A stretch of 64,000 bases of DNA from Camelimonas lactis (GTDB taxonomy: Bacteria > Pseudomonadota > Alphaproteobacteria > Rhizobiales > Beijerinckiaceae). Under the pieces are notes generated by a model. That model saw nothing but the letters and a program-made list of their open reading frames with translations. It did no database searches and was not told the DNA's origin. The stretch lies in NCBI RefSeq assembly GCF_004342915.1, contig NZ_SLWL01000006.1:62001-126000 (forward strand), given 5' to 3'. Of the stretch, positions 49,962 to 59,102 are shown piece after piece; positions within the stretch are counted from its first letter, which is position 1, and each line of letters starts with the position of its first letter. The position numbers were made by a program, and so were the translations under genes.

Positions 49962-50930
49962 ATGACAGTCGTCGCCGCCTACCTTTACCGCCATGGCCAA
50001 CCGGTCACGCCCGTGTCGCTGGACCAGCCGGCGACGTGCGCCAGCGATCGCTCCGAATTCGTCTGGATCGGCCTGCACGAGCCGGCCGAGGATGAACTGC
50101 GCCTGTTGCAGGACAATTACGATCTGCATCCCCTCGCCATCGAGGACGCGCTGAAAGCGCACCAGCTGCCCAAGGTCGAGGTGTTCGGCGACCAGCTTTT
50201 CGTCGTGGCGCGAACGGCGCATCTGAATGGCGACCGCATCTCCTATGGCGAGACGGATTTTTTCGTCAGCCGCGACCACCTGATCAGCGTGCGCCATGGC
50301 TCGGCCCGGGCGCACACCGACCTGCGTCACCAGCTCGAGGCGGCGCCGGCGTTGTTGCAACAGGGCGTGGATTATGTGCTGCACGCCATCCTCGACTTTA
50401 TCGTCGACGGCTACCTGCCGATCGTCGAAAGCATCGAGGAGGAAGTGCTGGCAATGGAGCAGCGCATGCTCGACTCGTTCATCGGCCGCAGCGAGGTCAG
50501 CCGCCTGTTCACCCTGCGCCGCGAGCTGATCCGTTTCCAGCGCATCCTGGGACCGATGTCGGAGGTGTGCGGCAAGCTGGCCCATCTGGACCTGCCGTCG
50601 ATCGATCCGCAATCGCGGCCCTACTTTCGCGACGTACATGACCACGTGACGCGGGTGGAAAGCCGGGTCGCCAGCCTGCGGGAAATCCTGACGTCAGTGT
50701 TCGAGGCGAGCAACCTGCTGGAACAGCAGCGCCAGAGCGAGATCACCCGCCAGCTCGCCGCCTGGGCGGCCATCCTCGCCGTGCCAACGGCGATCGCCGG
50801 CATCTACGGCATGAATTTCAAAAACATGCCGGAGTTGCAGACCGAGTATGGCTATTTCATCGTGATCACCATCATCCTCAGCCTGTGCGGCCTGCTCTAC
50901 CTGCGCTTCAAGCGGGCGCGCTGGCTGTAG
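49962..50930 (+). CDS. corA: CorA-family magnesium/cobalt transporter
   Basis: A 322-aa CorA protein with a large cytoplasmic N-terminal funnel (about 1-255), two C-terminal helices and the selectivity motif GMN (IAGIYGMNFKNMPE). It forms pentameric Mg2+ channels in the inner membrane. The C-terminal KRARW stretch is the typical basic sphincter contributor. The ATG at 49962 is family-consistent (MTVVAAYLY). It follows the signalling operon by 188 bp, so independent transcription is likely. Confidence 0.96.
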   Translation: MTVVAAYLYRHGQPVTPVSLDQPATCASDRSEFVWIGLHEPAEDELRLLQDNYDLHPLAIEDALKAHQLPKVEVFGDQLFVVARTAHLNGDRISYGETDFFVSRDHLISVRHGSARAHTDLRHQLEAAPALLQQGVDYVLHAILDFIVDGYLPIVESIEEEVLAMEQRMLDSFIGRSEVSRLFTLRRELIRFQRILGPMSEVCGKLAHLDLPSIDPQSRPYFRDVHDHVTRVESRVASLREILTSVFEASNLLEQQRQSEITRQLAAWAAILAVPTAIAGIYGMNFKNMPELQTEYGYFIVITIILSLCGLLYLRFKRARWL

Positions 50931-50960
50931 GACCTGTCAGCTCCAGGACCCTTCCTGAGC

Positions 50961-51314
50961 CTACAGCGGCCCCTTGAAGACAAACACGGCGCCGAGGGCA
51001 ATCAGCACGAAACCGACAGCATGATTGAGCGTCAGGCGCTCGCCCAGCACGGTGACCGAAAAGCCGGCGAAGACCACCAGGGAGATCACCTCCTGAATGG
51101 TCTTGAGCTCGGCGGCGCTGTAAACGGCGTGGCCAATGCGGTTGGCGGGCACGGCGAGGCAATACTCCAGCAGGGCGATGCCCCAGGAAACCAGCACCAC
51201 CGTCGGCAACGCCGCGCCAGGGAACTTGAGATGGCCATACCACGCCGTCGTCATGAAGACGTTGGAGGCCAGCAGCAACAGGATGGGCAGAACGGCGGGC
51301 GACAGCAGGCTCAT
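50961..51314 (-). CDS. DUF486/DMT-family small membrane protein
   Basis: A 117-aa protein with four hydrophobic segments (LPILLLLASNVFMTTAWYGH, TVVLVSWGIALLEYCLAVPA, IQEVISLVVFAGFSVTVLGE, AVGFVLIALGAVFVFK). The NVFMTTAWYGHLK and EYCLAVPANRIGH motifs are diagnostic of the DUF486 family in the drug/metabolite transporter group. Its transport role is unproven. The ATG at 51314 follows GAGG. It is convergent with corA. Confidence 0.9.
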   Translation of the reverse strand: MSLLSPAVLPILLLLASNVFMTTAWYGHLKFPGAALPTVVLVSWGIALLEYCLAVPANRIGHAVYSAAELKTIQEVISLVVFAGFSVTVLGERLTLNHAVGFVLIALGAVFVFKGPL

Positions 51315-51543
51315 GCGGGCCTCAAGCCTCAATCAGAATTCGGCCCACCTCCGTTACCGACCGGCCATGAGATGCGCAATGCTCTCGCCGACGATTTCCG
51401 GCCGGGGACCCGCGCCGCCTGTCCATCTGGTTTTCATCTGGCGCCGGGGCACATTTTCTTAAGGCGAATCGGATTTTCCTTTTTCCTGACAACGTCCCGT
51501 GGCCGCGGTTGTCCGCGCCGCATCATCGTGAGACCTTTTCCGC

Positions 51544-52461
51544 ATGTGGACGCAACTGATTTGCCTCGCCGTCGCCGGAGCCGCCCTGATCGCCAGCCCC
51601 GCCATGGCCCAGGAAAACGCGCGCCAGGAAGCCGCACGGCGCGCCCAGGCCCTGAAAACCCTGCCGCCTGACGCCGCGCGGCGGCTGTTCGGGCAGGTGA
51701 CAACGGCAGCGCCGGGCGCCGGTCACGCCGTCGGCTTCTACTCGCGCGGCTGTTACTCCGGCGGCGTGCAGATGACCAACACCGGTGAAACCTGGCAGGT
51801 GATGCGCCTCTCTCGCAACCGCAGCTGGGGCACGCCGCGCCTGGTGCGCTTTCTCCAGAAATTCTCCGCCGACGCCGCGCGCGTCACCGGTTGGCAGGGC
51901 ATCCTCATCGGCGACATGGCGCAACCGCGCGGCGGGCCGATGCTGACGGGGCACGCCTCACACCAGCTGGGCATCGAGGCGGACATCTGGCTGCGGCCGA
52001 TGACCGATCGCGTCTATTCCGCGGCCGAGCGTGAGGAGATTTCCTCCACTGACCTGGTGCGCAGGGACAGGCTGGACATCGACCCGCGCACCTACACGGC
52101 GAGCCACGTGCAGTTGCTGAAACTCGCCGCCTCCAACTCGCAGGTGGCGCGGGTTTTCGTCAACCCGGCGATCAAGAAAGCACTGTGCCGCGACGCTGGC
52201 GCTGACCGGGCGTGGCTGCGCAAGATCCGGCCCACATGGGGCCACAACTACCACTTCCATGTCCGCCTGAGTTGCACCGGCAGCGAATCCTGCCGCAACC
52301 AGCCGCCGCCGCCGCCCGGCGATGGCTGCGGCAAGGAGCTGGACTGGTGGTTCAGGCCGGAAGTGCTGCATCCCAAGCCGCGCCCGCCAGGCAAGCCGCC
52401 GCGCGCCCTGACCATGGCCGACCTGCCGCCGGCCTGCCAGGCGGTGTTGCAGGCGCCCTGA
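51544..52461 (+). CDS. mepA: Penicillin-insensitive murein endopeptidase MepA
   Basis: A 305-aa periplasmic zinc peptidase that cleaves D-alanyl-meso-DAP crosslinks in peptidoglycan. It has a signal peptide (MWTQLICLAVAGAALIASPA), the LAS-type metal motif GHASHQLGIEADIWLRP (His and Asp ligands) and the second WGHNYHFHVRLSC. The Cys residues (RGCYSGG, ALCRDAG, SCTGSESC, DGCGKE, PPACQ) match disulfides of MepA. A Pro-rich loop (QPPPPPGDG) is a common variant. Translation starts at 51544. Confidence 0.96.
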   Translation: MWTQLICLAVAGAALIASPAMAQENARQEAARRAQALKTLPPDAARRLFGQVTTAAPGAGHAVGFYSRGCYSGGVQMTNTGETWQVMRLSRNRSWGTPRLVRFLQKFSADAARVTGWQGILIGDMAQPRGGPMLTGHASHQLGIEADIWLRPMTDRVYSAAEREEISSTDLVRRDRLDIDPRTYTASHVQLLKLAASNSQVARVFVNPAIKKALCRDAGADRAWLRKIRPTWGHNYHFHVRLSCTGSESCRNQPPPPPGDGCGKELDWWFRPEVLHPKPRPPGKPPRALTMADLPPACQAVLQAP

Positions 52462-52483
52462 CGGCTGGCCGGTTGCGGCAGTG

Positions 52484-53137
52484 TCAGCCAGCGGCGACGC
52501 CGACGCCGCGCTGGCAGGCAACGCCGACGCCGCCAATGCCGCAATAGCCGCCGGGGTTTTTCGCCAGATATTGCTGGTGGTAGTCCTCGGCGTAGTAAAA
52601 CGGCGGCGCCTCACGGATTTCCGTGGTGACCGGCCCGAAGCCGGCGGCGGCGAGCGCATTCTGGTACTGGTCGCGCACCTCGCGGGCGGCGGCCAGCTGC
52701 TCCGGCGTTGTCGCGTAGATCGCCGAGCGATACTGGGTCCCAATGTCATTACCCTGGCGCATGCCCTGGGTTGGATCATGGTTCTCGAAAAATGTCGCCA
52801 GCAGTTCGCGCGTCGGCAATTTTTCCGCGTCATAAACAACCAGCACCACCTCCGTATGGCCTGTCATGCCCGAGCAGACCTCTTCGTAAGTGGGATTTGG
52901 CGTCTCGCCGCCCGCATAGCCAACGGCGGTTACAACCACGCCCGGCAAATTCCAGAACAGCCGCTCGGCGCCCCAGAAACAGCCAAGACCAAGCTGGATT
53001 TGCGACAGGCCCGGCCATGGGCCGTGCAGCGCCGCGCCGCTGACGAAATGGCGCTGGCTGGTGGCAAGCGGCGTGGGGCGACCGGGCAGGGCCTCGCCCG
53101 GGCCCGGCAGGCTGGTGTTCTTTCGCCCAAAAAACAT
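52484..53137 (-). CDS. msrA: Peptide methionine sulfoxide reductase MsrA
   Basis: A 217-aa repair enzyme that reduces methionine-S-sulfoxide. The catalytic [11 protein letters not shown] is followed by [30 protein letters not shown] and [11 protein letters not shown], all MsrA signatures. The C-terminus carries Cys residues ([16 protein letters not shown]) that could act as resolving cysteines. The extended N-terminus (about 40 residues before the core) is common in proteobacterial MsrA. Convergent with mepA. Confidence 0.96.
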   Translation of the reverse strand: MFFGRKNTSLPGPGEALPGRPTPLATSQRHFVSGAALHGPWPGLSQIQLGLGCFWGAERLFWNLPGVVVTAVGYAGGETPNPTYEEVCSGMTGHTEVVLVVYDAEKLPTRELLATFFENHDPTQGMRQGNDIGTQYRSAIYATTPEQLAAAREVRDQYQNALAAAGFGPVTTEIREAPPFYYAEDYHQQYLAKNPGGYCGIGGVGVACQRGVGVAAG

Positions 53138-53276
53138 GGCGTCATCCTCCTAGAAATCTGTCCGCAATCCCCGCCAGGCAAGGCTGCGGAATGCGCCAGG
53201 CCATTATATGGGGATTGGCCAGTCATGCGTCAGCCCTGGGTCAGCCCCCGCGCTGATCAGGGACATCGCGGGCGGA

Positions 53277-54239
53277 TCAGAAGTGGCCGCCGACGCGCAG
53301 ACGCACCTGATGGCGTTCGAACTGATCCAGATCGAAATGCCCCGCGTGGCGACTGACGCCCCCGGCGATCTGGGCATGCCACGCCACAGACGCCCACAGA
53401 TGCGACCCGAGCGCCAGATAAAGCGTTGGTCCGGCGAACAGCGCCTGCCCGGCGTAACGGTCGAGGCCCAGTCCTTCATAAGCCCTGGCGTAGCGCGCCT
53501 CGGCGCCGACAAACACATCCGGCGCCAGACGCCAGGACAGGCCGCCCGTAACGTCGAGGCCAGATGCGTGACCGACGCCGCTGGCGTGCGGCCGGGAGAC
53601 GCCCAGGTCATAGCTGACGTTAAGGGCGGCGACGAACTGGCCGGGGATGATTTCACGGTCGAGCAACAGCCTGAAACTGGCGCCGTACTCGCGTGAGCGC
53701 AGGCCCGTGCCCGGCTCGACGCCGCCAAATCCCGGCGTTACGCCGATGGTCAGGCCGAATGGCCCGGCGGCCCGGTCCAGCAGCCGGAAGCGCATGTCGA
53801 GAAACGCCCCGTCCAGCGCCGTGCTGCGCCGGTCGACCTGATCCGGCGCGCCATGAATGTCATGATGCGATACGATGAAGCCAGGCGACAGGCGAAAGTT
53901 CGGCGTGACCGGCGCCTTAAGGGAAATGGCGGCGTCGACGGCGGAAAAGCGGCCATGACGTTTGCCAAAACGTCCTGTGGTTTCCGTTTCCAGTTCCAGT
54001 TCGCCCGGTTGGCCAATGTCCGAGCCCTCGGCAAAGCCGAACAGATGCTCGGTGTCGAGCCCTTCCGCCTGCGTGGCTCCTTCCGCCTGCTTGGCTCCTT
54101 CTGCCTGCGCGGCGTCCATGCCAAGCGCCGACGTCGCCGCCAGGGCTCCCCAAACAAACGCCGCTCTTCGCAACCGCGCCATTCCCCGCTTCATATTCTT
54201 TGGCCCCATGGTTTTTCGCCCCACGTCCGCTGCCCGCAT
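53277..54239 (-). CDS. Outer-membrane beta-barrel protein
   Basis: A 320-aa protein from the ATG at 54239 (AGGGAGG 6 bp upstream) with a signal peptide (AAFVWGALAATSALGMDAAQ), then a repeated A-EG-A-K/T-Q segment coded by an 18-bp tandem repeat (about 54064-54115). The mature part alternates aromatic and Gly/Arg residues and ends in HQVRLRVGGHF, a C-terminal Phe typical of barrel assembly. It resembles porin-like proteins (ELELETETTGRFGKRHGRFS) whose cargo is unknown. A 15-bp-arm palindrome lies 52 bp upstream, so a dedicated regulator is likely. Confidence 0.75.
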   Translation of the reverse strand: MRAADVGRKTMGPKNMKRGMARLRRAAFVWGALAATSALGMDAAQAEGAKQAEGATQAEGLDTEHLFGFAEGSDIGQPGELELETETTGRFGKRHGRFSAVDAAISLKAPVTPNFRLSPGFIVSHHDIHGAPDQVDRRSTALDGAFLDMRFRLLDRAAGPFGLTIGVTPGFGGVEPGTGLRSREYGASFRLLLDREIIPGQFVAALNVSYDLGVSRPHASGVGHASGLDVTGGLSWRLAPDVFVGAEARYARAYEGLGLDRYAGQALFAGPTLYLALGSHLWASVAWHAQIAGGVSRHAGHFDLDQFERHQVRLRVGGHF

Positions 54240-54290
54240 GCTTCGCCTCCCTTCCCCGCGCCTCTTGCGGCTACAGGTGTGATGGCGATC

Positions 54291-54323
54291 ATATGCAATT
54301 GCAAACCATTTGCAATTGCATAT
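54291..54323. promoter_or_regulatory. Perfect palindrome with 15-bp arms upstream of the outer-membrane gene
   Basis: ATATGCAATTGCAAA-CCA-TTTGCAATTGCATAT, with arms at 54291-54305 and 54309-54323. Each arm contains the inner palindrome TGCAATTGCA. It is an AT-rich island in GC-rich DNA. Probably a high-affinity operator; a small-RNA hairpin is less likely because no T-run follows. The rest of 54240-54751 holds no gene. Confidence 0.7.
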
Positions 54324-54751
54324 TTGAACATCCTGGTAGCCAGGACGCGCGCACGGAGGCGCGATGGCGGGTGCACGGGGAAGCTTGCGGACATGACGAC
54401 CATGCTCGCGTGCTCGCGCGCGAAGCGCGTGGGCAGGAAAGCCCCGGCGCGTAAGGCTCGCCCGTGCGTATGAAGCTGATCCGACCGCGCATGGGCCAGA
54501 TCGTGACAGGCGCGCGCACGCAGCCGTCGCGGGGCGCATGAGGGATTCCTCAATCCGGTCTTGCCTGAGGCTACCGTGCGCTGTTTATGCCGGAACCGCG
54601 GGCGCTGGCATGGCGCGACATCTGCGCGGCAGGCGCAGATGGCCTCTCGTCATCAACCGCAACCGACCGGACGGTTGACGGCGCCCGCGCGACCCACCTG
54701 CGCGCCACGGCGCGGCGTCACGGTCCACCGGGGCGGCGCCTGCCCCTCCTG

Positions 54752-55630
54752 TCAGGACCGGGCAAACCGGCGCATCATTTCCTTGCCGTCATTCGCGGAG
54801 AGGCGCGGCGCGGCGGCCATGCGGCCGTTCCTGTCGCAGGCGCTGACCAGCACACGCCGCACGGCTTCACCACGAGTCAGCTCCACCCGCCAGATGTCTG
54901 GCGCCCCCTGGGAGCCCGCGCTGGCGTGGCCGACGCGCCAGCAGGTTGGCGAGGCGCCAGGCCGCGCGACGCTGCAGTCGGCTTCCGGCGCCAGGAAGAC
55001 CACGACCCGCCCCTGTTTCAGGGCCGCCCGGGCGAAGCGCGCCGGCGACGACAGCCGGTGCGCCCGCCGCGCATCCAGCACAAGCACCCGCGCCGGAACC
55101 GTCGCCGCGCGGAGCCCGGACCGCGCTTCCCAGCAGGTTTCGATGATGGGCAGGGCCTGGCCCGCCTCCGGCAGCGGCGGCGCGCCGCCGCCCAGCAAAT
55201 CCGCCGGCGGCCCCAACCAGCAGGCTCCGCCGCTGGCGCGGGCGCAGAAACCCGCCGCGAAGGCGGCGGCCGCCGCCGCATGCAGGGCTGCCTCTTCCGC
55301 CGGGCCGCCATGGATCGCCTCCACCACATGAAGCGCCCCGGGCGCCAGCCCCCCGTCCGCCACCGCATTGTCCAGTTCGGCGACGCCAAACAGCGACGGG
55401 CGCGGCGCGACGTGGATCGGAACCGGTCCCTGGGCGGAGACATCAGGAGCTTCCGGCTGGCCATGGCCGACCTGCGCCACCATCGCGCCCGCCCTGCCCC
55501 CGGACGCCATGCACGACCCCGTGGCGGCTTCTCCCGAAGCAGCGTGACGGGCGCCCGCAGACCGCCTCCGCCCAAGCGCCTTTCCTGGGGGCATATCTCC
55601 TCCCGGGGACACCGCCATCGCCATTTCCAT
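54752..55630 (-). CDS. imuA: ImuA-like protein (SOS mutagenesis accessory)
   Basis: A 292-aa RecA/SulA-like protein. LFGVAELDNAVADGGLAPGA then LHVVEAIHG is the ImuA start pattern, and the end CWRVGHASAGSQGAPDIWRV followed by ACDRNGRMAAAPRLS matches the ImuA C-terminus. ImuA works with ImuB and DnaE2 in translesion mutagenesis, but neither gene follows: only an unrelated outer-membrane gene lies downstream. The sequence is strongly Ala/Gly-rich and diverged. A LexA-like box sits 31 bp upstream of the start at 55630. It may be an orphan, or partners lie elsewhere. Confidence 0.7.
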   Translation of the reverse strand: MEMAMAVSPGGDMPPGKALGRRRSAGARHAASGEAATGSCMASGGRAGAMVAQVGHGQPEAPDVSAQGPVPIHVAPRPSLFGVAELDNAVADGGLAPGALHVVEAIHGGPAEEAALHAAAAAAFAAGFCARASGGACWLGPPADLLGGGAPPLPEAGQALPIIETCWEARSGLRAATVPARVLVLDARRAHRLSSPARFARAALKQGRVVVFLAPEADCSVARPGASPTCWRVGHASAGSQGAPDIWRVELTRGEAVRRVLVSACDRNGRMAAAPRLSANDGKEMMRRFARS

Positions 55631-56030
55631 GCGCCTGATTCCGTCTGGATATCGCCAGATGTTCTTTATTTGTTTGCGACCGGATTTTGTCAATCGACGC
55701 CCTTGCGAACGGGCTGTGTTTCGCTCGCCAGGAAGCGACGTGGCCAGGGGAGCATGCGTCAGGGGGGTTGAAAAGCGTCACGGGCCCGCCCGTCATGGCG
55801 CGCGCCTCGCAGCAGGCGCTGGCGCGGACGACCGGGACGGGTCCGGCCATGGCGCGGTAGGCCGCGCCTCATGCCAGCCCCCGATCCAGGCCTACGAATC
55901 CAGGCCCGCGATCGCGCAAAACACACCGGCTGGCTGAAGGCGTCCGCTGCAACCTGTGCGTATCTTTCATGCGCGACAACCATGCCGACACTGATCGGCC
56001 GACAGCGATCGTTAGCCGGCGCGGCTCCGC
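55631..56030. other. Region upstream of imuA, no gene
   Basis: Contains the LexA-like box and AT-rich promoter-like DNA (55630-55700). The remaining 330 bp show only low-complexity frames without ribosome sites. Confidence 0.3.
55661..55675 (-). promoter_or_regulatory. LexA-like SOS box
   Basis: GTTC-TTTATTT-GTTT, one mismatch from the alphaproteobacterial LexA consensus GTTC-N7-GTTC. It lies in AT-rich DNA 31 bp upstream of the imuA-like start codon. Confidence 0.5.
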
Positions 56031-56342
56031 TCAGGGCACGTCGTCGTCACCAACCGCGCCGCCCTCGTTCTCCCAGCCGGCGACCTTGCGCGAGACGCTG
56101 CTGGTGAAACGCAGCCGCACGCCGGCGCCCATGTCGTCCTCGGGAATGAAGTGGGCGCCAAAACTCTCAAGCGCCGCCTGCAGGGCGCGCAGTCCAGGAA
56201 CATCGGGCGGCGTCGAGCCGGCCTCGAAACGTCTGATGACGTCGGCGCCCAGGCCGCTACGCACGGCCAGAACCTCGACCGATATCTGGGTCAACGCCCT
56301 GGCGGCGGCGCATTGTCCGCTGGTGATGGTTTCGACCTCCAC
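56031..56342 (-). CDS. XRE-family transcriptional regulator
   Basis: A 103-aa protein consisting of one Cro/CI helix-turn-helix (about 10-65: AAARALTQISVEVLAVRSGL then GADVIRRFEAGSTPP and LRALQAALESFGAHFI) plus a short tail. The GTG at 56342 has GGGGAGG 6 bp upstream; a longer frame to 56438 is not family-like. The pattern (SGLGADVIRRFEAG) is common in rhizobial small XRE proteins. Its target is unknown; one candidate is the large palindrome at 54291-54323. Confidence 0.8.
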   Translation of the reverse strand: MEVETITSGQCAAARALTQISVEVLAVRSGLGADVIRRFEAGSTPPDVPGLRALQAALESFGAHFIPEDDMGAGVRLRFTSSVSRKVAGWENEGGAVGDDDVP

Positions 56343-56471
56343 GGCTGTCCTCCCCCTGCTGTAACCTGCGGCAGCATAGCCGCTGGCCGCCAGGCAGGCC
56401 AGCATGGCCAACCGGCTCCGCCCGCCGCCTGCCGACACAACCGGAACGTGGCTGCGCGCGCAGCCACCGCC

Positions 56472-57275
56472 TCATGTCCCCGTGCGCGTCTCCCCGGTCA
56501 GCAGACGCGTGAAATTGGGCTGGCCGGTCGCGCAGGTGAGGCCGCCATCGACGACAAGCGCCGCGCCAGTCACATAAGACGCCGCCGGAGAAGCCAGGAA
56601 AAAGATGGTTTCGGCGATTTCCTCCGGCTGGGCCAGGCGCCCGAGGGCAATCGCCTCCATGTAGCGCGCCGCCACCTCCGGCGTTTCACACAACTGCTGC
56701 GACAGGGGCGTCTGCACCAGACCGGGACACACGGCGTTGACGCGCACGCCTTCGCCGCCATGGTCCAGCGCCATGGCCCGGGTCAGGTTGATGACCGCCG
56801 CTTTCGAGGCGTTGTAGGCGGCGAAACCATGGTCACCGCCCGTGCCCGAGATGGAGGCGATGTTCACGATATTGCCGCGCCGGGCGATGATGTGCGGCAG
56901 GGCGCGACGGCAAGCGTAAAACACGCCGTCCACATTGACGGCGAACACCTGCCGCCACTTTTCATCGGCCAGACGGTCGACATGGCCAAAGCCGCCAACG
57001 CCCGCGTTGTTGACCAGCACGTCCACGCCGCCGAAGCGGCCGACCACGGCGTCGATGGCGGCGTCCACATCGGCGGAAACCGCCATGTCGACGCGGTGGG
57101 TCATCACGCGGTCCGCGGCCGCAGCGTGGCGCCCGAGCTGGCGCGCCAGCGCATCCCCGTCCCGGTCAAGCAGCGCCACGCGGTCGCCGGCGGCGATGAA
57201 ACGCGCCGCCGTGGCCGCGCCGATGCCGGAGCCCGCACCAGTAACAATGATAACGCGGCCCTGATCCGTCTGCAT
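56472..57275 (-). CDS. Short-chain dehydrogenase/reductase
   Basis: A 267-aa classical SDR using NAD(P). The Rossmann motif TGAGSGIG (about 13-20), NNAG, the catalytic Ser in NIASISGTGGD, Y-x3-K in YNASKAAV and the C-terminal PGLVQTPLS are all present. The acidic residue after the second strand (LLDRDGDAL) suggests NAD preference. GGAGGGTGG precedes the ATG at 57275. A small membrane-protein gene lies upstream on the same strand. The substrate cannot be deduced. Confidence 0.93.
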   Translation of the reverse strand: MQTDQGRVIIVTGAGSGIGAATAARFIAAGDRVALLDRDGDALARQLGRHAAAADRVMTHRVDMAVSADVDAAIDAVVGRFGGVDVLVNNAGVGGFGHVDRLADEKWRQVFAVNVDGVFYACRRALPHIIARRGNIVNIASISGTGGDHGFAAYNASKAAVINLTRAMALDHGGEGVRVNAVCPGLVQTPLSQQLCETPEVAARYMEAIALGRLAQPEEIAETIFFLASPAASYVTGAALVVDGGLTCATGQPNFTRLLTGETRTGT

Positions 57276-57362
57276 GTTTCCACCCTCCTGCCCCGGATTT
57301 CCGGGATCTGTCATTCCCGGGGTCGGGCATTCCCGGATCTGTGATTTCTGGCGTCCTGGCGC

Positions 57363-57617
57363 TCATGCGCCGTCGCGCCCGCCCAGCATGGCGATGACGG
57401 CGGCGCCCAGCAAACCGCCAGCGACAAGGCCGCCGCCAGCCGCCGCCATGGACCAGAAGGCCGAGACCAGCGCATCGCCCTGGAACGCGTTGATGGCGAA
57501 GGCGCACAGGCCAATGACGACACCCGCGATCACGGCGATCCGCGCCCCGGCGCGCAAGCCGATGGCCACGCCAATCACCGTGCTGGCGACAACCCAGATG
57601 ACCCACATGCGCGCCAT
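57363..57617 (-). CDS. Small membrane protein
   Basis: An 84-aa protein with three hydrophobic stretches (VIWVVASTVIGVAIGLRAGA, IAVIAGVVIGLCAFAINAFQ, GGLVAGGLLGAAVIAML). GGAGGGG lies 9 bp before the ATG at 57617; the longer open frame is not convincing. No recognised family. It precedes the SDR gene by 87 bp in the same direction. Confidence 0.55.
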   Translation of the reverse strand: MARMWVIWVVASTVIGVAIGLRAGARIAVIAGVVIGLCAFAINAFQGDALVSAFWSMAAAGGGLVAGGLLGAAVIAMLGGRDGA

Positions 57618-57872
57618 GCGTTGTTCCCCTCCCCCGGCTTCCACCGCCGGACCACGCAACTGGACCACAGGCGATGGCGTTCGGGAAGATATCCCCTCGC
57701 CTGGATCACAGAATTCGCGGAAGCATGCCGGGCAGGCCCGCATGCGTTGAAAGCAATGGCGTCCCAACGGCCGGCCTGGTAGAATATTTTTTCATGTTGG
57801 GGGAATGCGCCTGCCAGCGGGCGCCTGGTTTGCCCGCGGGACAGAGGCGCGAAAGCCGGGAACGCGCTGGGG

Positions 57873-59102
57873 ATGAATGAAATAGACGGCGGCGTTGCGT
57901 GGCGACGCCTTTTTGCTGCTGTTCTGCTGAGCATGGTCGGCGGCGTCGGCATGTGGTCCGTGGTGGTCGCCCTGCCGTCGGTTCAGGCGGAGTTTGGCGT
58001 CGACCGCGCGGCGGCGTCCCTGCCGTTCACGCTGGCCATGCTGGGCTTTGGCGTGGGCGGCGTGGCGTTTGGCCGGCTTGCGGACCGCGTCGGCATCATG
58101 CCGCCGCTGGCATTGGGCGCCCTCATCATGGGCCTGGGCTATGTGCTCACCACCCTAACGCCAGGCATTGTCAGTTTCGCCATTATCTTCGGCGCCATGA
58201 TCGGCGTTGGTTCATCCGCCTGTTTCGGCCCGCTGGTGGCGGACATTTCCTGCTGGTTCCTCAAGCGGCGCGGCCTTGCCGTCGCCATCTGCGCCTCCGG
58301 CAATTATCTGGCGGGCGCCTTCTGGCCGCCGGTTGTCGAACGCGCCATCAACATGTGGGGCTGGCGCGCCACGCATATCGGCATCGCCATTTTCTGCACC
58401 GCGACCATGCTGCCGCTGACGCTGCTATTGCGCCGGCGCGCGCCGGCCGACACGCCCACGGCCGCGACCGGCGCCCCCGTGCAGACCTACGCCGCGCCGC
58501 AACAGGCGCTGGGCGTGTCGCCAGGGCGGCTGCAAACCCTGCTGGCGGTGGCCGGCGTTGGCTGCTGCGTGGCCATGGCCATGCCGCAGGTGCACATCGT
58601 CGCCTATTGCGGCGACCTGGGTTATGGCGTCGCCCGGGGCGCGGAAATGCTGTCGCTGATGCTGGCCTGCGGCATCATCAGCCGCATCGGCTGCGGCTAC
58701 ATCGCCGACCGGATCGGCGGCCTCGGCGCCCTGTTCCTCAGCTCCATCGCCCAGGGCGCGGCGCTGGCGCTGTATCTGATGTTCGACAGCCTGACGTCGC
58801 TGTATGTCATCTCGGCCCTGTTCGGCCTGTTCCAGGGCGGCCTGGTGCCCAGCTACGCCATCATCGTGCGCGAATACTTCCCGGTGAAGGAAGCGGGCGG
58901 CCGGGTTGGCCTGCTGATTCTCGCCACCGTCGTCGGCATGGCGCTGGGCGGCTGGATGTCTGGCCGGATATTCGACATGACCGGCTCGTATCAGGTCGCC
59001 TTCCTCAACGGGCTGGCGTTCAACATTCTCAACGGCGCCATCGTCCTGTTCCTGCTGATGCGGCAGCGCGGCGCAGAGCGCACGGCGCTGGCCAGGGCGT
59101 GA
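57873..59102 (+). CDS. MFS transporter (monocarboxylate/oxalate-formate-like)
   Basis: A 409-aa protein with twelve helices. The inter-helix loop GRLADRVG (between helices 2 and 3) is the classic MFS motif, repeated in a variant form in the second half (GYIADRIGGLGALFLSS). MSVVVALPSVQAEFGVDRAA-like segments resemble transporters of organic acids. It is transcribed in the same direction as the cyclase gene after it. The ATG at 57873 is the natural start for the first helix. Substrate unknown. Confidence 0.9.
   Translation: MNEIDGGVAWRRLFAAVLLSMVGGVGMWSVVVALPSVQAEFGVDRAAASLPFTLAMLGFGVGGVAFGRLADRVGIMPPLALGALIMGLGYVLTTLTPGIVSFAIIFGAMIGVGSSACFGPLVADISCWFLKRRGLAVAICASGNYLAGAFWPPVVERAINMWGWRATHIGIAIFCTATMLPLTLLLRRRAPADTPTAATGAPVQTYAAPQQALGVSPGRLQTLLAVAGVGCCVAMAMPQVHIVAYCGDLGYGVARGAEMLSLMLACGIISRIGCGYIADRIGGLGALFLSSIAQGAALALYLMFDSLTSLYVISALFGLFQGGLVPSYAIIVREYFPVKEAGGRVGLLILATVVGMALGGWMSGRIFDMTGSYQVAFLNGLAFNILNGAIVLFLLMRQRGAERTALARA

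Noticed and set aside
49863-50095. Small basic forward frame before corA
   Set aside because: No family, no ribosome site, and it overlaps the corA start in another frame.
54561-55771. Forward frames opposite the imuA-like gene
   Set aside because: Arg/Pro-rich shadows; the reverse strand has ImuA-like start and end motifs and an upstream LexA-like box.
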